In this document: positions 54,591 to 64,000 of the stretch, one piece after another
Position numbering within the stretch: position 1 is the stretch's first letter
Layout: each line of letters begins with the position of its first letter
NCBI RefSeq assembly: GCF_000787575.1
Contig: NW_012236530.1
Coordinates: 440,734 to 504,733, forward strand
DNA from: Acytostelium subglobosum LB1
Taxonomy: Eukaryota; Evosea; Eumycetozoa; Acytosteliales; Acytosteliaceae
DNA: 64,000 nt
Direction: 5' to 3'
Notes under the pieces: model-generated
Told to the model about the DNA's origin: nothing
Database searches by the model: none
Seen by the model: the letters and a program-made list of their open reading frames with translations, nothing else
Program-made: the position numbers and the translations under genes

Positions 54591-54920
54591 ATGGACATCA
54601 CAGAGCACAACAAGGAGTTGGATTGGCATGATGGAAGCGAGTCAACCAAGTTGACTTGTCATTCACTAAAGTCATGCCAAACTACCAGCCATAGCCACAT
54701 CTCTACCGCCACAACAACACATAAACTATCAGATTCTGTCGTGACAACAACGACAACAACAGTGGATACAACAGCCACCACAGACCCAAATTCCAAATCA
54801 ACAACGACATCCTCAACAACAACAACAACAGTGGATACAACAGACAATGTGGCTCTGCCCGTCGAGGTCCAGCCCTGCACCAACAACCAGTGTCCACACG
54901 TACTGGTCCAGGACCTCTAG
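54591..54920 (+). CDS. Small Thr-rich ORF, doubtful gene
   Basis: A 109-residue ORF. The middle is Thr/Ser-rich (VVTTTTTTVDTTATTD, then STTTTTVDTTDNV) because a short ACAACAGTGGATACAACAG unit occurs twice, near 54755 and 54824. The ends are mixed (MDITEHNKELDWHDGSES; VQPCTNNQCPHVLVQDL). There is no signal peptide and no family match. The opposite strand also has open frames. It may be a real small protein or chance. Confidence 0.35.
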   Translation: MDITEHNKELDWHDGSESTKLTCHSLKSCQTTSHSHISTATTTHKLSDSVVTTTTTTVDTTATTDPNSKSTTTSSTTTTTVDTTDNVALPVEVQPCTNNQCPHVLVQDL

Positions 54921-55166
54921 GCTTTGTCGAAGGGTGGAGATTTTCAATGCCGGAGTAGACCAACATGTTCCAAGCTATCATCATCGCCAACATGAAACAC
55001 CGAACATCGAAGAAGAGGCAGTGTAATACATTGATATATTAGTTCAGTGTTTAGCAATCAAACGAGATTGTCAAATAAACGACTGTCAATTTGGCGGCAC
55101 ACTCACATCTACAACTTGATTATTATTATTGCAACAGAGAGAGAGAAGACAAAGGAAGGAAGTATA

Positions 55167-56850
55167 ATGAATGATGATGATAATAGTCAATTGATAAAGT
55201 GTGTGAGGACCTTAACTGGTCGCTTCGCATCAACAAACAGAGATAGATTGATTGGTTGTGATGATCAAGTAAAGTATGTAGTATACCCATCCCCATCCCC
55301 TGTCGCGTATCACTTACAGCTGGTCATAGATACTAATACTACCTTTGAACACAGCTCATTGAATGAAGTGTTGAGAGATGGTATCGAAAGAAGAATGAGT
55401 AACATTGTGTTGGTGTCAGGACCTCCCTCCTCTGGCAAGACTACTGTATGTTTGATTGATCGTATTGATTGAATGATACTAACAAACCAAACAGTTGGTT
55501 AGACATTGCTTACGTGAATATGAGAGTGATCGATTCACTTTGGTATGGTTGAAGGGTCTGTTACATCGTGGAGACGTGTTGGCATTGCGTGAGATCATTA
55601 GGTCGATGGATTTACAACGTCATATGTCAAGTGCACATGCTGGCATCGACGAGATGACAGAGAGTATAAAGGCGGCATTGGGTCGTAGCAAGGGTGATGA
55701 CACAGCCGATCCAAAGTACGCCAATATACCAAAGCATGACAAACCGATGATCATTGTAATGGACGACTTTGAACACATGGTCAAGCGACAACAAAAGAAA
55801 CAACATCTACTCTACAACCTACTGGATCTCGCACATTACAACACTGTCAGCATGACCCTCGTCGCCATCACCTCCTTCCAAGAGATCCACACCAGTCTCG
55901 AGAAGCGTCTCAAGTCTAGATTCACTCAGTTGCGAATCACCATGCCATATGTATCATGTATGTACCTAATTGATTGGTCGGTCGCCCACCTTACCCTCCA
56001 TCACTGGAACTATTCCACTCACTCAATCGTATTCAATCATTTAGTCGACGACATGATCAAGTCTTTACACAATCTTATGACACTGCCACAGACAAGCGAG
56101 GTAACATCATCCCAAGACTCATTTGAAAGCAAGTGGAACCAAAGTATAACATCACTATGTACAGATCGCGACCTAATTGACACTCTCCAGCATTGTCATT
56201 GTTTGAACAACACATTCCCATACTTCTTTAAGTTGTTTGTATGTATCCAGGAATCATTCCAGGCATCAATCCATCATTCAATCTTACTTACATCCATCAA
56301 CCAATCAATCAATCCCATTCACAGACTGAGTGCTTGTATCAATTGGATCATACAAGGATGTATTTGACAAAGGAGATGGTGATGGAGACGATAAAGAGAG
56401 CAAGGATTACATGGATGGAGCGTGTGATGACTGATATGTCATTGTTTGAGTTTACACAGTTGGCATGCATACTCAACTTATCAAGGAAGCATAGGGATTT
56501 CCCTATAACATCAACATCATTCTCTGAAGTCTACGACATTGAGTACAGACACTTCACAACCTCATTCTACAAGACATCAGACATGGTTAACAAATCAACA
56601 TATCACGCTGTAAGTTAAGTTAAGTTAAGTGATCGACTCATTCACTCACCCATTCAATCAATCAATCAAACATTAGGCATTACAAACATTACTAAAGTAT
56701 AAATTGATAAAGAAGGAGGGTACTAACTTTGGAGAGTTTATGCAGTTCCATTTGACAATCTCTGATATTGAGGCTTGTACAAGAGTTGTCAAGTCTCGTG
56801 GTGATTGTCCATCATCACTTCAAAGTTATATAAGTACTTGGTTGGAATAA
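55167..56850 (+). CDS. orc4: Origin recognition complex subunit 4 (ORC4)
   Basis: Six exons, 55167-55273, 55355-55445, 55495-55957, 56045-56238, 56325-56609 and 56677-56850, encode 437 residues, almost the length of human ORC4 (436). The first junction gives LIGCDDQVNSLNEVLRDGIE, aligning without gaps to human ORC4. The Walker A motif is SGPPSSGKTT; then LVWLKGLLHRGDVLALREII, Walker B IIVMDDFEHM, LLYNLLDLAHY and the sensor region LEKRLKSRFTQLRI. The C-terminal part is the winged-helix region (MTDMSLFEFTQLACIL, SEVYDIEYRHF). ORC4 is part of the ATPase complex that loads MCM helicases at replication origins. The first intron has a length divisible by three and no stop, so an unspliced reading is possible but spoils the alignment. 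Confidence 0.94.
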
Positions 56851-57311
56851 ATAAGAACATCTCCAATCAATTATATATATGTTTGTTTTGGTGTAGGTTG
56901 GGTTTGAATGAATGAATGAGAGAATGGTCATTGGCGAGTTCGAATCGGAATCTTCCAGCTTGGTTTCGCAAACACACAGATATTCACCCAAAATTGAATT
57001 TTTCAAGGGTTACCCTTGTTAACTAACTAGTTGTGTTATGTGTGTCTAAGTCTTGTTCTGTTGGGCATCAATCTTCCTTCACACATTCAAATACACATAA
57101 ACAAGTAATAATACATATATATACATATACAAACATACTTATACATTACTTACTTAGTCAATCATTCATCGAACACATTGCGACTTTAAAATCATAAAGT
57201 TGCGACAAATGATATAAGAGCCTATAAACAGAGATTCGTGCAAATATTACATCATTATAGAGATAGAGATATAGATAGTTAGATAAATAATAATATATAA
57301 TATAGTATAAA
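56851..57311. other. Intergenic spacer
   Basis: 3' flank of ORC4 and promoter of the Rab gene. AT-rich, with ATACATATATATACATATAC near 57110-57130 and GATAGAGATATAGATAG near 57257-57275. No gene seen. Confidence 0.5.
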
Positions 57312-58222
57312 ATGACAGAGACAGACGATTATGATGATATCAGTTTGAAGATATTGGTGGTTGGTAAGCTTGCTTGTGGCAAGACATCAATCATTCAAAG
57401 ATTCTGTCATGATGAGTTCCAACATAAGTATAAGCCAACTGTATGTTTCATCAATGAACGATGGATGATGTTAATCAATGACAATACCAATGTCAACGTT
57501 ATTGATTGGGCTCATCTTTGCATCATCTTGGCAACCCTCTCACATTCATTCACATTCATTCACTTACTCATTCATAGATTGGAGTAGACTTCAATACCAA
57601 GGAGATGGAAGTAATGAATACAAAGGTTATACTACAACTGTGGGATATCGCAGGACAAGAGAGGTTTGGCCATATGACAAGAGTATGTAATTGTTGTATT
57701 GTTATGGACGACAGAGGCGCAGCAGCAAGCAGTAGGACTAATAACCAAGCAAACAATTAGGTATACTTCCAGAATGCAGATGGAGCATTGGTTGTGTTTG
57801 ACTCGACGAGGAGTGCGACCTTCTACGGTGCCAAAGAATGGAAGGATGATATAGACGATTGCTTCACAAAGGCAGCATTGCCAACTGTACTATTAGCAAA
57901 CAAAGTTAGTACCCATATATATCATTGATTGATTGACGACACGACACGGCTAACTAACTGTAACTGTCACATATAGAGCGATTTATTGTCAACACCAAGT
58001 TTCCCTGAAGATATCGACAAGTTCTGCGATGAGAACGGCTTCTTGGCTTGGTTCAAGACGTCGGCAAAGGAGGGCACAGGTATCACTGAGGCTCTGACAG
58101 AGCTGGTCACAATCATTCTAAAGAATCATTTGGAGTCGGTCAAGAAGTCACCGCAGGAGGGTGGCTTTAAGCTTACACCCGATGAGACACAGGCCACTGA
58201 GACAAAGAAGTGTCAGTGTTAG
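57312..58222 (+). CDS. Rab32-like small GTPase
   Basis: Four exons, 57312-57440, 57578-57682, 57761-57904 and 57977-58222, encode 207 residues. The GTPase motifs are P-loop [11 protein letters not shown], effector region [26 protein letters not shown] (the IAGQER form with Ile is typical of the Rab32/38 branch), TVLLANKSDL and the SAK-like TSAKEGTGI. The C-terminus KKCQC has two prenylation cysteines. Rab32 proteins act on lysosome-related organelles, contractile-vacuole or mitochondrial traffic; D. discoideum has several. The last base context of intron 3 uses a GTTAGT donor, unlike its neighbours. The P-loop has Ala-Cys in place of the usual Gly-Val, still compatible with binding. Confidence 0.92.
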
Positions 58223-58625
58223 CAGGCAGTAACAATCAATCAATCAATCAATCAACCAAGTAGTAGTTATTAGTTAGTTTATTATTATTATTATTATTAA
58301 GTTGGCGACGCCACCAACCCATCGCATCCCCTCCCCATCATTCATTCATTCAACCAACAAACACAACAAGCAAGCAGGCATCTAAGCAAGCGACATCAAC
58401 AACAAGATCTTAGGCTGCTAGCTTCAAGAGTAGAGACACAACAGTAGCAGCGGCATCCATCACCAACCCAACCCAACCCAACCAACCACAGTCTGTTGAA
58501 GTGACAGATAGTAGTAGTCCCATCCATCAATCCACCAATCAAACATACATCCATCCATCATTAAAGTAAACATATGTGTAAATATTTTATACTAGTCCTT
58601 AGTCCTAGCTAGGATAGCTAGCTAG
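58223..58625. other. Intergenic spacer
   Basis: Between the Rab stop and the 3' end of the broken gene. CAATCAATCA, TTATTATTATTA and CCAACCCAACCC runs and a CTAGCTAGC cluster near 58605-58628. No gene seen. Confidence 0.5.
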
Positions 58626-59909
58626 CTATCCTCTTGAGCAACTGTATCGATTCCAGAACCAAGTGGACTTGTTGATTAGCGTAGGATGCTTGTCAATCAC
58701 TGCCTGAAGTGATGCACCTGCGCCCATATGATAATTGGAATCGTTTGGATTGTCCGTGATGTTGTAGAGGAATAGTAAAGTGGAGTTGGATGACAGCTCC
58801 TGAATGAGTGGATGTCTCACTTGGCCAAGGATGATCGCTATCAGGTTCATTGATATGCTTATCGATTGTGTGTTGCAGCCAATCAGGATTGTCATTAGTG
58901 GGACCTTGCTCCTGGTCTTGATGTGCTTGACCAGGTTGAGGGACGTGGCAAACTCCTTGTAATGTTGCGTTGGTGGCCTGTCCCCATGACAATTGAATGT
59001 GTCAAAGGTCAGTCGATGGATGTTGGTCCTTGTCACCAATGGTATTGTCTGATCCAAGAGATCAGGGTTATTGGTGTCGAAAGAAACATTGGTAACACGA
59101 CACTCTGGTGATTGCAACAGGTGGGTTAGTAGATCGAGTGTGATCAAGCCACTGTACTTGAATGTGGTCAATGTCGGAGTGGACTTGATATATTGAAGCA
59201 TCTGGTCGTGGAAGACAATCCAATCCTCTTGTTCCAGGTCAACATCGATAAAGTCCAACTTTAAAACCAATGATTGTAGTTGTATGCAACTATTGATCAG
59301 TTGTTCAAAGAATGGTAGATGGCCTTCGATCTCGATCATTGTACTGAAGAAGCCAAAACAATTCTCAATGATACGGAGGCTGGTGATGTTGCGGATTGCA
59401 CCATTATGATCAAAGATTGCTCGAAGAAAGAGTGTGTCGTCAAGTTCACATTGCGTGGATCCACGGATAGTGAGCTTGGTGAAGCAGTCCAATGTCAATG
59501 AATGGATCGTCGTACCCCTGGTCCGATCCATCCATTCTCAGTTCGAAGGTGCAGCAGATTGTTGGAGGTAAGAACTGGTCNAAAGTTGAGTACAGAGGCA
59601 TGAAAAGTCACCTTGGGTTGTAGACAACTCTGTCAGGTCGCCCGTGAACAGTATTGACTGAAGTGCTGGCGAGATAAAGTCAATACTTGACAAGGTGGTG
59701 TCACCATTGTAATCAATGATCAGACGCTGAATAGTCCGTTGCATCACTGAGAATCGATTGGGGTGTTGTTGATCTATATCAGTGTTAGTGTCTGTTGATG
59801 TTGTTGTTGGTATTGGGACGATATGATGTTCGTTGATTGACTTCTCGAGATCTGCTAACGAATGAAACAATAGAGAATCATTGAGTACTGTTGCTACATA
59901 ATGATGCAA
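58626..59909 (-). pseudogene. Broken dictyostelid hypothetical gene, LRR-like
   Basis: The 301-residue ORF 59531-58626 (IHSLTLDCFTKLTIRGSTQ, LQSLVLKLDFIDVDLEQEDW, HRLTFDTFNCHGDRP) looks like a leucine-rich, F-box-linked dictyostelid protein. The preceding piece, down from 59909 (HHYVATVLNDSLLFHSLADL), is in the same frame but ends in a TGA at 59538-59540 and contains an N at 59581. No ATG begins this upstream piece; a stop lies just before it, whereas such proteins normally start ~30-60 residues earlier. I read it as a 5'-truncated, stop-containing copy, or as a gene damaged by sequence errors around the N. No clear splice sites rescue it. Confidence 0.6.
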
Positions 59910-60235
59910 TCACCATGATACCAATGACAATGAGAGACACCATCTTCTACCATGACGACATTGTATAAAGTTACATGACAACCAAGCATGTCTTATAATC
60001 TTCAATATAACTGTTGTTGGTAATAGTTGTTGTATACCAATAGTATTTGTTGTTGGGTTCATTCATTCATTCATTAATTCATTTGGATTGTTTGAATCAT
60101 ATATTTATAACTTGTTTTCAAGAGGACTACTAGGACTAGTTCTAAAAGCAACAACATCCCTATTACCTCGAGGCCTTCAAAGACAAAGATATTGGATTAA
60201 TTAATTTATTAATTATTTATTGATTAATTAATTAT
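59910..60235. other. Spacer
   Basis: About 325 bp of AT-rich DNA with ATTAATTA runs near 60195-60235 and CATTCATTCATTCATTAATTC near 60060. No gene seen. Confidence 0.5.
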
Positions 60236-62100
60236 TTATTCTTTTGTTTTTTTTCCAATTTCCACCTTTAAATCTATTTTTTTCCTTCGTTCCAATATAT
60301 AGAGATACATGGGATACAATTTGTCACTTGGGGATGATGGTTGCTTATTAGGTGGCAAGTGTTTGAGAAAGGAGCGATCTTGAATAATATCAACAAAGAA
60401 TTGGTAGAGCTCGATTTGACCATGTTTGATGGCATTGTGAATTAACTCTACAAGTTCTTTATCGTCATGTCTAAAGAAGTTCATGTTTAGTCTGGCCAGC
60501 TCCGACTGCCCGACATTATCGATTCGTCCCAGTACACAATGTCATAGTCTGGATATGTTGAGAACAGTAATTGAATGAACTTTGTCTGGCTGTTGAGACA
60601 AGCGGCCTCATGTACTATCTGGACCATCTGGTGCCCAAAGTCACCAGCTTGAAGAGTCTCCTCTAGCAATAATTGGAAGCAATTGAAGTGCCAACATATT
60701 CCATGTTTTCCTTGCTGACCTCTGTGCAACAAATGTCAACCAAATACTTCAATATGTTGGTCCTTTCGTTGACTATGGCTATTCCAACAAGCTCATCCAT
60801 TATTGATTGGTCCAAACTGGTGTGCTGCTCCTGCTTCTGAAGGTTCATTATCCTCGTTAGTGACTCCAAGTCGCCTCTCCATGCAGCAGACTTGAGGCGG
60901 TAGTACCAGTGATGGGCAGTAAGCCTTGATAGGCTTATTGGTGGAATAGTGGATGGCAGATGGTAGTGGTAACCCACAATTATGGGCTCCAGCGAGTCAG
61001 AGAACTTGCACAGGTGTTCAAAGAAGACGCACCTTGGTGTTGACTTGAGCACACCATCCATCAAGAATGGGATTATGTGTGCGTGTCCAGTGGAGAGAAA
61101 GAGCAAGTTTTTGATGTCGTCCGTTTCCAATAATTGTGGGAATGATCCACGGTTCAACATCTTGCATAACATCACCAGCTGAACAAAGTGTCTCAATGAC
61201 GGATATAGATTTCCAAACAGGGAGGTTTGCTGTTGTACCAAGCAAAGGTGTTTTGGATATTGATACTATGGTGTATGGATTGGTGCAGGAGAGTATCGCA
61301 TTGATTGTTGAATCGCTCGACATTGTCCAACAGTCCATACACCTTGCAAAGGCAAAAGAGTGGCTCAAGCCATTGGGCGATGGGGTCGCGGTATGCAGTG
61401 GCGGCATTGGAAAGGTATATTTCAGGAGAGAACAGCCGGTGGAGGAGATCGTTCTGGGTTGGGAAGTAAGGTTTGAATGCCAATAGTATGCTCTCTAGAT
61501 CTGGCAAGTGTTGAGTGTTGGCCTTCATTACTGATTTGATGACTGGCGAACAAAATGGGAGGGTAGGTTTCCTTTGCAATGTTGCTTCTGCTCTTTGCAC
61601 AAACTGATCTTGGACGGAAGGACGTCCTGCCTTGGTAGGGAACTCGTTGATGAGGAATTGTGCCATCTTGTATTTCGATGTACTCACTGCTTCATTGATG
61701 AGCTGATCAATGGTGTAGTAACTGGACATATGCACTGGATTGCGTTGCCTGATGAGTATGCGGACTGCGGTGATGTTACCAGCTTGAACTGCAGTTAGTA
61801 AACATTGGGGATTGGTGAAGTAGACGTTCTTGGCTTTGTAGAGTAAAGTGAACACCTCCTCGTTGTGGACATGTTGACACAGCGCCACTGCAGCCTCAGT
61901 GTCAAAGTTAAGAGAGCGTCCAGACTTGATACGATCGCTCAAAAGATAATGTTTGCCACTGTAGATTATACGGGTAGCATCGTCAAAGTTGTCGTATCTA
62001 TGTAGAGTATAAAGCTTGAAGTCATCCAAAGGACATCTATTAGCTCTCTCAATCTTGACAAAGGCACAAGTACTCTATTGCCAAGTACAGAGATAATAGG
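60236..62100 (-). pseudogene. Decayed dictyostelid ankyrin-type gene
   Basis: Four overlapping or abutting ORF pieces on one strand, in order 62029-61193, 61241-60663, 60732-60487 and 60484-60236, read as one protein with three frame changes. A further upstream piece near 62083-62030 (LGNRVLVPLSRLRELIDVLW) is the family's usual start in yet another frame. Body sequence is ankyrin-like (CLLTAVQAGNITAVRILIRQ, INEAVSTSKYKMAQFLINEF). Pieces overlap by 49 and 70 bp at the frame changes, and no splice sites fit. Total length would be ~620 residues. Together with the copy at 36336-37641 this suggests birth and death of a repeated family. Confidence 0.75.
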
Positions 62101-62300
62101 ATTAATCTCGCGTTCTCTTCATTATGAATGAATGAATGAATGGTTGAATGTTGATTGAACGTATGAATNGAATGATTGATATGATGTATTCATTATCTCA
62201 TTGTTGGTTTCATGAATGAAAGAATGGTGGATGTTCAAAAGAGTGTCTCTTTTATTGGTCGCTGCCCGCACGCCCGTACGCCGCACGACGCACAACCACA

Positions 62301-64000
62301 TCACTTCAGACCAAAGCCTTCAGAGTTGTTGAGCGCTTTGGAGAGACGCTCTTCAAGCTTCTCTTTGGTTGGATAGCATGGGAGAATGAGGGCGTTGAAG
62401 CAGGTGTGTGCTGAGGGCAGACGGTCGCTGTCGATCTGTTTGTGGATGGAGAACTGGATCTTGGACAGTCCTCCATAGGGCACGCGGTCACAGCCCGTGG
62501 AGAACGACAGGAACTTTCTCTTCATATCGTTGGAGAATGCGTGCACCGTCTCCCAGAAGTAGACGATCGTCTGGTCAGTGTGCGTGTAGCCACCGTCGTA
62601 CATGGTGATCTTCTCCAGCTCCTTAAAGTCCAAGTCCTCCACGCCACATATCAAGTCCTCCAGCTCCTCTGATCTGAGCAACTGTAGCAGTGGAGAGTCG
62701 CACACCAACTTGAAGCCCTTATAGAACTCGTCCCATTGTTTAGAGATTGAAGAATCCAACAAATACTTTGTGTATAGTTTGAGGTACTCTATGTTGATTG
62801 ATTGATTGAGTGAACGAGTTAGTGAGTGCGCTTGCGGACCATCAATCAACTTGACGTACCTTGTCGGTTTGAGTTGGTGACGAGTATTTCATCACCACCT
62901 GGCTTGAGCTCAATGGTCTTTGTCTCGCCAAAGCTGTCAGAGGTGACGGAGAAGTAGGTCATCCATTCAGAGACGTCGTCTGTCGTGTCTCTAAGTGTGA
63001 TTAGGCTTTGATATATTTCCGGTTCAATTGATTCGACATCTTCCAGCGACACTGGTATGCCCAGCAACTTCTTATATACAACGAGAGGGAAGTGTACGTC
63101 CAGGATAATGTTATTATACAACGCCAGTCCAAGTATCTAATGGATAGTTGATGGATAGTTAGGATCTCATTCATCCATGGATGATGGACTGGACTGGATT
63201 ACTTACGATTCCAATCAACTCAAACTCCAACTTGTCAAGAGAGTTTGGATTGAACCACCAGGTCCTCAGCTTATCGTTGTAGATGAACATGCCAAACTCT
63301 GTATCAAAGATCTTGCGTACGACGATCTGGAAGAACTCCTTCTGCACGCCACCCTGATCAATACCATCCTCTCCTTTAAACTGTATCTTCAACTCCTTCT
63401 TCATTTCCTCTGATGTCTTATTCCTTTGTATCTGTCGTGTCGTGCATTATGTGTAAGAAGTAGAACCATGATGATTGATTGGCCTGGCATGGACTGGACT
63501 GGTACTTACATTATTTAATGCATCATTGATGATGTGTTCTCGACGAACTTGGAACACCAAGTATTCATTCTATAACAAGTGATGGTTAGGTCAGTCAACA
63601 GTTTGGCCATCCTCGCGCCAGCCAACGTAGGATACATACTCGGTATTTCTTTTGTTGCAATGTGTATTCTATTGTTAAATATGTACTCTTGGTATAGGTG
63701 CTCAGTATGAATGGATAGGTGGTGTATGTGAAGCTGAAGGAAGGAAGGAAGGCCAGCGCAGGTGCAATGTTAGTACTTCTCCGAGATGTCCTCGTGTCGA
63801 CTGATGACCTGTCTGGAACATACCCTGTCTTCTTGGTGTAGTTTGAAAAGTCTGTGAATAGGTCAATGTAGTTGTTGATCAAATCGTTGTAGAACTCCTT
63901 GTAGTTGGCAAACTTGGTAACAGAGTTGACCTTGTCTACATGTAGTATCTTGGAATAAGTACTCGCTAGCTCGCTCACGAGTCGTTGACAATCTACTTAC
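62301..64000 (-). CDS. HECT E3 ubiquitin ligase, UBE3A-like, 3' part (5' end outside window)
   Basis: Six exons are visible, 63948-63824, 63733-63640, 63569-63510, 63431-63207, 63136-62860 and 62788-62301; further exons lie beyond the right edge. On the coding strand the window begins with GTAAGTAGATT, so it cuts exactly at a splice donor. The acceptor of the first visible exon is uncertain by a few codons. The protein aligns with UBE3A from the helices before HECT (VNSVTKFANYKEFYNDLIN; CPFIL-like YPFILSTYTKSTYL) through GEDGIDQGGVQKEFFQIVV, GLALYNNIILDVHFPLVVYK and LICGVEDLDFKELEKITMYD. The catalytic Cys is in PSAHTCFNALILP near the C-terminus, so the ligase should be active. HECTD2-like proteins share these features, so the exact orthology is open. 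Confidence 0.92.

Overview
The window is nuclear DNA of a dictyostelid social amoeba, or a close amoebozoan relative. The reasons are a FNIP-repeat protein, three members of a dictyostelid ankyrin-type family, a membrane protein with leucine-rich repeats plus IPT/TIG and EGF modules, a Cln5-like membrane protein, Gln/Asn-rich tracts, short introns (about 50-110 nt, donors almost always GTAAGT or GTATGT) and AT-rich spacers. Coding regions are much richer in GC than expected for D. discoideum, so a dictyostelid with a less AT-rich genome is likely. The species cannot be named from this window.

Layout. 1-16 kb: 3' part of a neurofibromin gene, a FNIP protein, a 14-exon LRR/TIG/EGF receptor-like gene, exosome subunit RRP42, a secreted Cys-rich protein, Mediator subunit MED31 and a Cln5-like membrane protein. 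16-33 kb: mitochondrial presequence protease, an Ala-rich coiled-coil orphan, an HTTM-type membrane protein, an SLX4-like nuclease scaffold, a TBL2-like WD protein, a DDX5-like RNA helicase and acyloxyacyl hydrolase. 33-38.5 kb: an intact ankyrin protein, tRNA-Lys(CTT) preceded by a copied 5' half-tRNA, a broken ankyrin-type gene, initiator tRNA-Met and a small orphan gene. 38.6-54 kb: an RCC1-DH-RasGEF protein and a MORN-repeat TKL kinase, divergently transcribed, then the SIN3 corepressor. 54-64 kb: a long perfect inverted repeat, a Thr-rich small ORF, ORC4, a Rab32-like GTPase, two decayed family genes and the 3' part of a UBE3A-like HECT ligase whose 5' end lies beyond the right edge.

There are no operons and no bacterial-style system; genes are packed at intervals of about 80-1200 bp on both strands. 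Common themes are Ras/Rho/Rab signalling (neurofibromin, RasGEF, Rab32-like), chromatin and transcription (SIN3, MED31), DNA replication and repair (ORC4, SLX4), RNA metabolism (RRP42, DEAD-box helicase) and lysosomal or phagocytic digestion (acyloxyacyl hydrolase, Cln5-like). Exon models were built by hand. Most coding sums are multiples of three and join conserved domain sequence; the exceptions (the LRR gene and the three broken genes) are flagged.

The most unusual non-coding items are a 32-bp perfect inverted repeat (54208-54314), a tandem half-tRNA copy upstream of tRNA-Lys, intron-specific low-complexity and palindromic motifs, and four isolated N positions, two of which break reading frames that become continuous when the N is ignored.
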